Part shown: positions 61,659-64,000 of the stretch, piece by piece
How the letters are laid out: each line of letters opens with the position of its first letter
Position numbering within the stretch: position 1 is the first letter of the stretch
Assembly (NCBI RefSeq): GCF_001540865.1
Contig: NC_033632.1
Coordinates: 354,617 to 418,616, forward strand
Length of the DNA: 64,000 bases
Reading direction: 5' to 3'
Origin: Ananas comosus
Lineage: Eukaryota; Streptophyta; Magnoliopsida; Poales; Bromeliaceae
Translations under genes and position numbers: made by a program
Notes under the pieces: model-generated
The model's database searches: none
Seen by the model: the letters and a program-made list of their open reading frames with translations, nothing else
Told to the model about the DNA's origin: nothing

Positions 61659-64000
61659 GTATCTTTTCATGCATGCCTTTGAGTTGCTGCTTCTATATGC
61701 TTGTAGTTAATTGTTACACACACTCTTGCATTATATTTAGTTTCCATTTTGGTGTGTTATCATATGGTAGATATGTGTATCTGAACAATGTTAGTTGCAA
61801 CTACATCATAAAGTCTTTGAAGTTAAGTGTTCAATCAAAAGTTGCCATCTGTGAACTTGTTAGTTATTATAGTTACAGTTTTCCATTTTTTCCCCCCTTG
61901 GAAGCTGCTTTTGGAAGGAAATGCTGGTTTACTTACTATTGGCACCACTTTTCTTAATGAAAGATAGGCATCTGCATTTACTGCAGATCCATCTTAGCCT
62001 AATTGTTATAAATTTTATTGGCTGAGATTAGTTGAAACAGTCTAAAGCTGAAGAAAACTTGAATATATTTAAACTCCCATAACTTGTAAGCCACTGCTAA
62101 ACTTAAGTCAAACTCAGTACTGTTTCTGAGGAAATAGATAAATTGTTGATTGAAACAGTTGAGTTTTCCCCGGAAACACAAAATTGGGCTTTGTGAGCGT
62201 CTTGCTTTGTTTAATAATAGGTTGCATGACCTTAGTCTACATGCATTTTGCAGTGGGGGTGTTAGCATTTGTAGTTGACTGCCTCTGTCTTTGGTGGTCT
62301 TTTACACTTTGTGATTCTGATAAATAATGGAATTGTCTTGTTATAGAGGTTTTCTTTCTTCATGATGACTCAGAACTCGTATATTTGAATTCCAAAACAA
62401 TTCCCTCTACTTGTGGGTGTGGAACTGCATATATTCGATTATCCTCATCCTGCAGTGTTTGGAGAGCCCCTGCTTTCACTCACTTCAGCACTGGCCATTT
62501 TGTAGTTTTCCTTTATCATTTTGCTAGCTTTTCTGATTTTTTTTTTTAAATGGGCGATATTTCTTTTCAATAGGCAACTTTGAAATAGTCTTAGGGTCCA
62601 TTTAATAACTTATTTTCACATGGTTACTGAAGATGATGCATGAAGCCTTTTTTTTTTAAAGTGTTAATTAGTTACTAATCTTATTATATGGTGCCTACAT
62701 TTGCTTAAAAATGTTGTTAAAAAGGGTGCAAGTTTCTCATTGGACATCTGAGGGCTTGTTGAATCACCAATGCAGCAATATCTCTGAACCTTAAGTTGGT
62801 GCTTATTTCATTTATTCCTTTAGTGGACATATATTAATCTATAATAAATTAATAATTATGTAAAAGTATGGCAAAAATTATTAATTATATATCTAGCATC
62901 AAGGAATATGCGCTCACTGTGCCAATGGTGATGAGCAAAAAGGGCATACCTACTTGTAAGAGAAATCTCCTGCCTGTGATCTTAGTTATGGAACTTTGAG
63001 AAAATGGTCTTTATAATATCTGTTGCAGACCATGGGCTCTATTATGTCGGAGCCACCTAGAAACTTATTTTCTTCACCTCTATTGCAAAAAGAAAAGGAA
63101 AATGGAAATACCGAAGCATCAAAATTTAAACTGGTACTCCAAAATGATTTAAACAACAGCACAATTTAATTTCTTTTTATAATTAATAAGGACCTTCATG
63201 AGACATGAATGATCTTATAGTAATATCATGAGCAAAACAAGAAGCAGATATACATTTTTCAACTTGAATAGAATTGGAAATCAGATGATCACGGCCGTTG
63301 AGCTTTAACACCTTATATTGCATTCTTTGAATTTTTATTGTTGCTCATATTTATGGTTATAGAGAGGAGTGGAATCAGGAGCACTAGTGTGGTGTTTGGC
63401 TTCGATGCATCTTTTTAATGACTCTCAAAATAAAAAATACTTCCATTATTGAGACATTACAATTCTACGTATTTTTTTAGACTGATATGAAAATTTTGCT
63501 ATATATTTTGCCTTTTAATTAAATCGCTAAATGAAGAAAATTATTTCTTTTAGGAAGCCCTATAATATAATATCCTCAACACTGAAAAAGTATTAACACT
63601 TGTTTTTACTGGATTAATGTTTCTCACTTTGTAGCTTGGTTGGTGCACCTTTTTATTAGTAATATTTCTTTTCTGTTGAAGAGTACATGTCGTTTTAGCT
63701 TTAAAAGTCCTTGTGAACCATTTACTCGTTTAAAACCTTGAGTTGGAGAAGTAGAAACGTGGCAGTTGTTACGAAAAGAACTACTTACGGCTGTGAAACA
63801 TCTTTATGAGCTAGATGTTTCTACTGTTATTCGCATATGTAAAATATAATGCGTAAACATCCAAATCGTCATCCCCTTTAGTTTAAGGTGTAAAATTAGG
63901 AATGTTTACTGTTTTAGATTAATATCCTAGCAGCAGCTTTCTGTTGTAGCGGAAGAACTGTCTGAATGGGATCTTCTGTATTCCGGGACTAGAAGCTGAT
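61659..64000 (+). other. Probable long first intron of the PWWP gene
   Basis: T-rich DNA typical of a plant intron, without a long frame continuing the PWWP protein. No confident element or other gene is seen. Confidence 0.5.

Overview
This window is nuclear DNA from a flowering plant. The genes have many short exons with GT-AG introns, GC-rich first exons, CT/GA-rich leaders, and AT-rich intergenic DNA full of small transposable elements. The steep 5' GC content of several genes and the closeness of the proteins to rice-type relatives suggest a monocot. That is inference, and the species is not identified. The single N characters look like contig joins in a draft assembly.

Layout, left to right. 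Minus strand: the N-terminal 702 codons of the MutL homologue PMS1 (119-4058, running off the left edge) and a 27-exon gene for an FHA-domain AAA ATPase (6496-20586). A transposon-rich gap follows (20.6-27.2 kb). Next is a single-exon gene for the chloroplast import receptor TOC159 (27256-30609, minus). A second transposon-rich block (30.7-40.3 kb) holds LINE, SINE, TRIM, hAT-like and Harbinger-like elements. Then come a RALF peptide precursor (40572-40934, minus), an orphan promoter plus short first exon (about 42.1-42.5 kb, plus), a cytosolic-type folate enzyme FolD (42982-46177, minus), and a TATA-box gene for a 63-residue peptide (47329-47520, plus). The right part holds an R-SNARE of the VAMP72 family (49741-51920, plus), dephospho-CoA kinase (53373-55773, minus), ETF alpha (56065-59847, plus), tRNA-Gly(CCC) (60244-60314, minus) and the first exon of a PWWP-domain chromatin protein (60644-61658, plus, incomplete).

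The genes are mostly unrelated housekeeping functions: DNA repair, plastid protein import, one-carbon metabolism, vesicle fusion, CoA synthesis, mitochondrial electron transfer and chromatin. The clearest functional pairing is positional: dephospho-CoA kinase and ETF alpha are head to head with 291 bp between their start codons. Exon boundaries were placed by hand from splice motifs and checked by reading-frame continuity across every junction. UTRs were not resolved.

No new defence-like or metabolic system was found. The most original signals are a tRNA-type SINE family and a LINE family that share a 3' tail, a hAT-like MITE whose empty target site is preserved in a neighbouring tandem copy, a TRIM array, a Mutator-like element with GC-rich cargo, and several N-flanking duplications that look like unmerged assembly overlaps.
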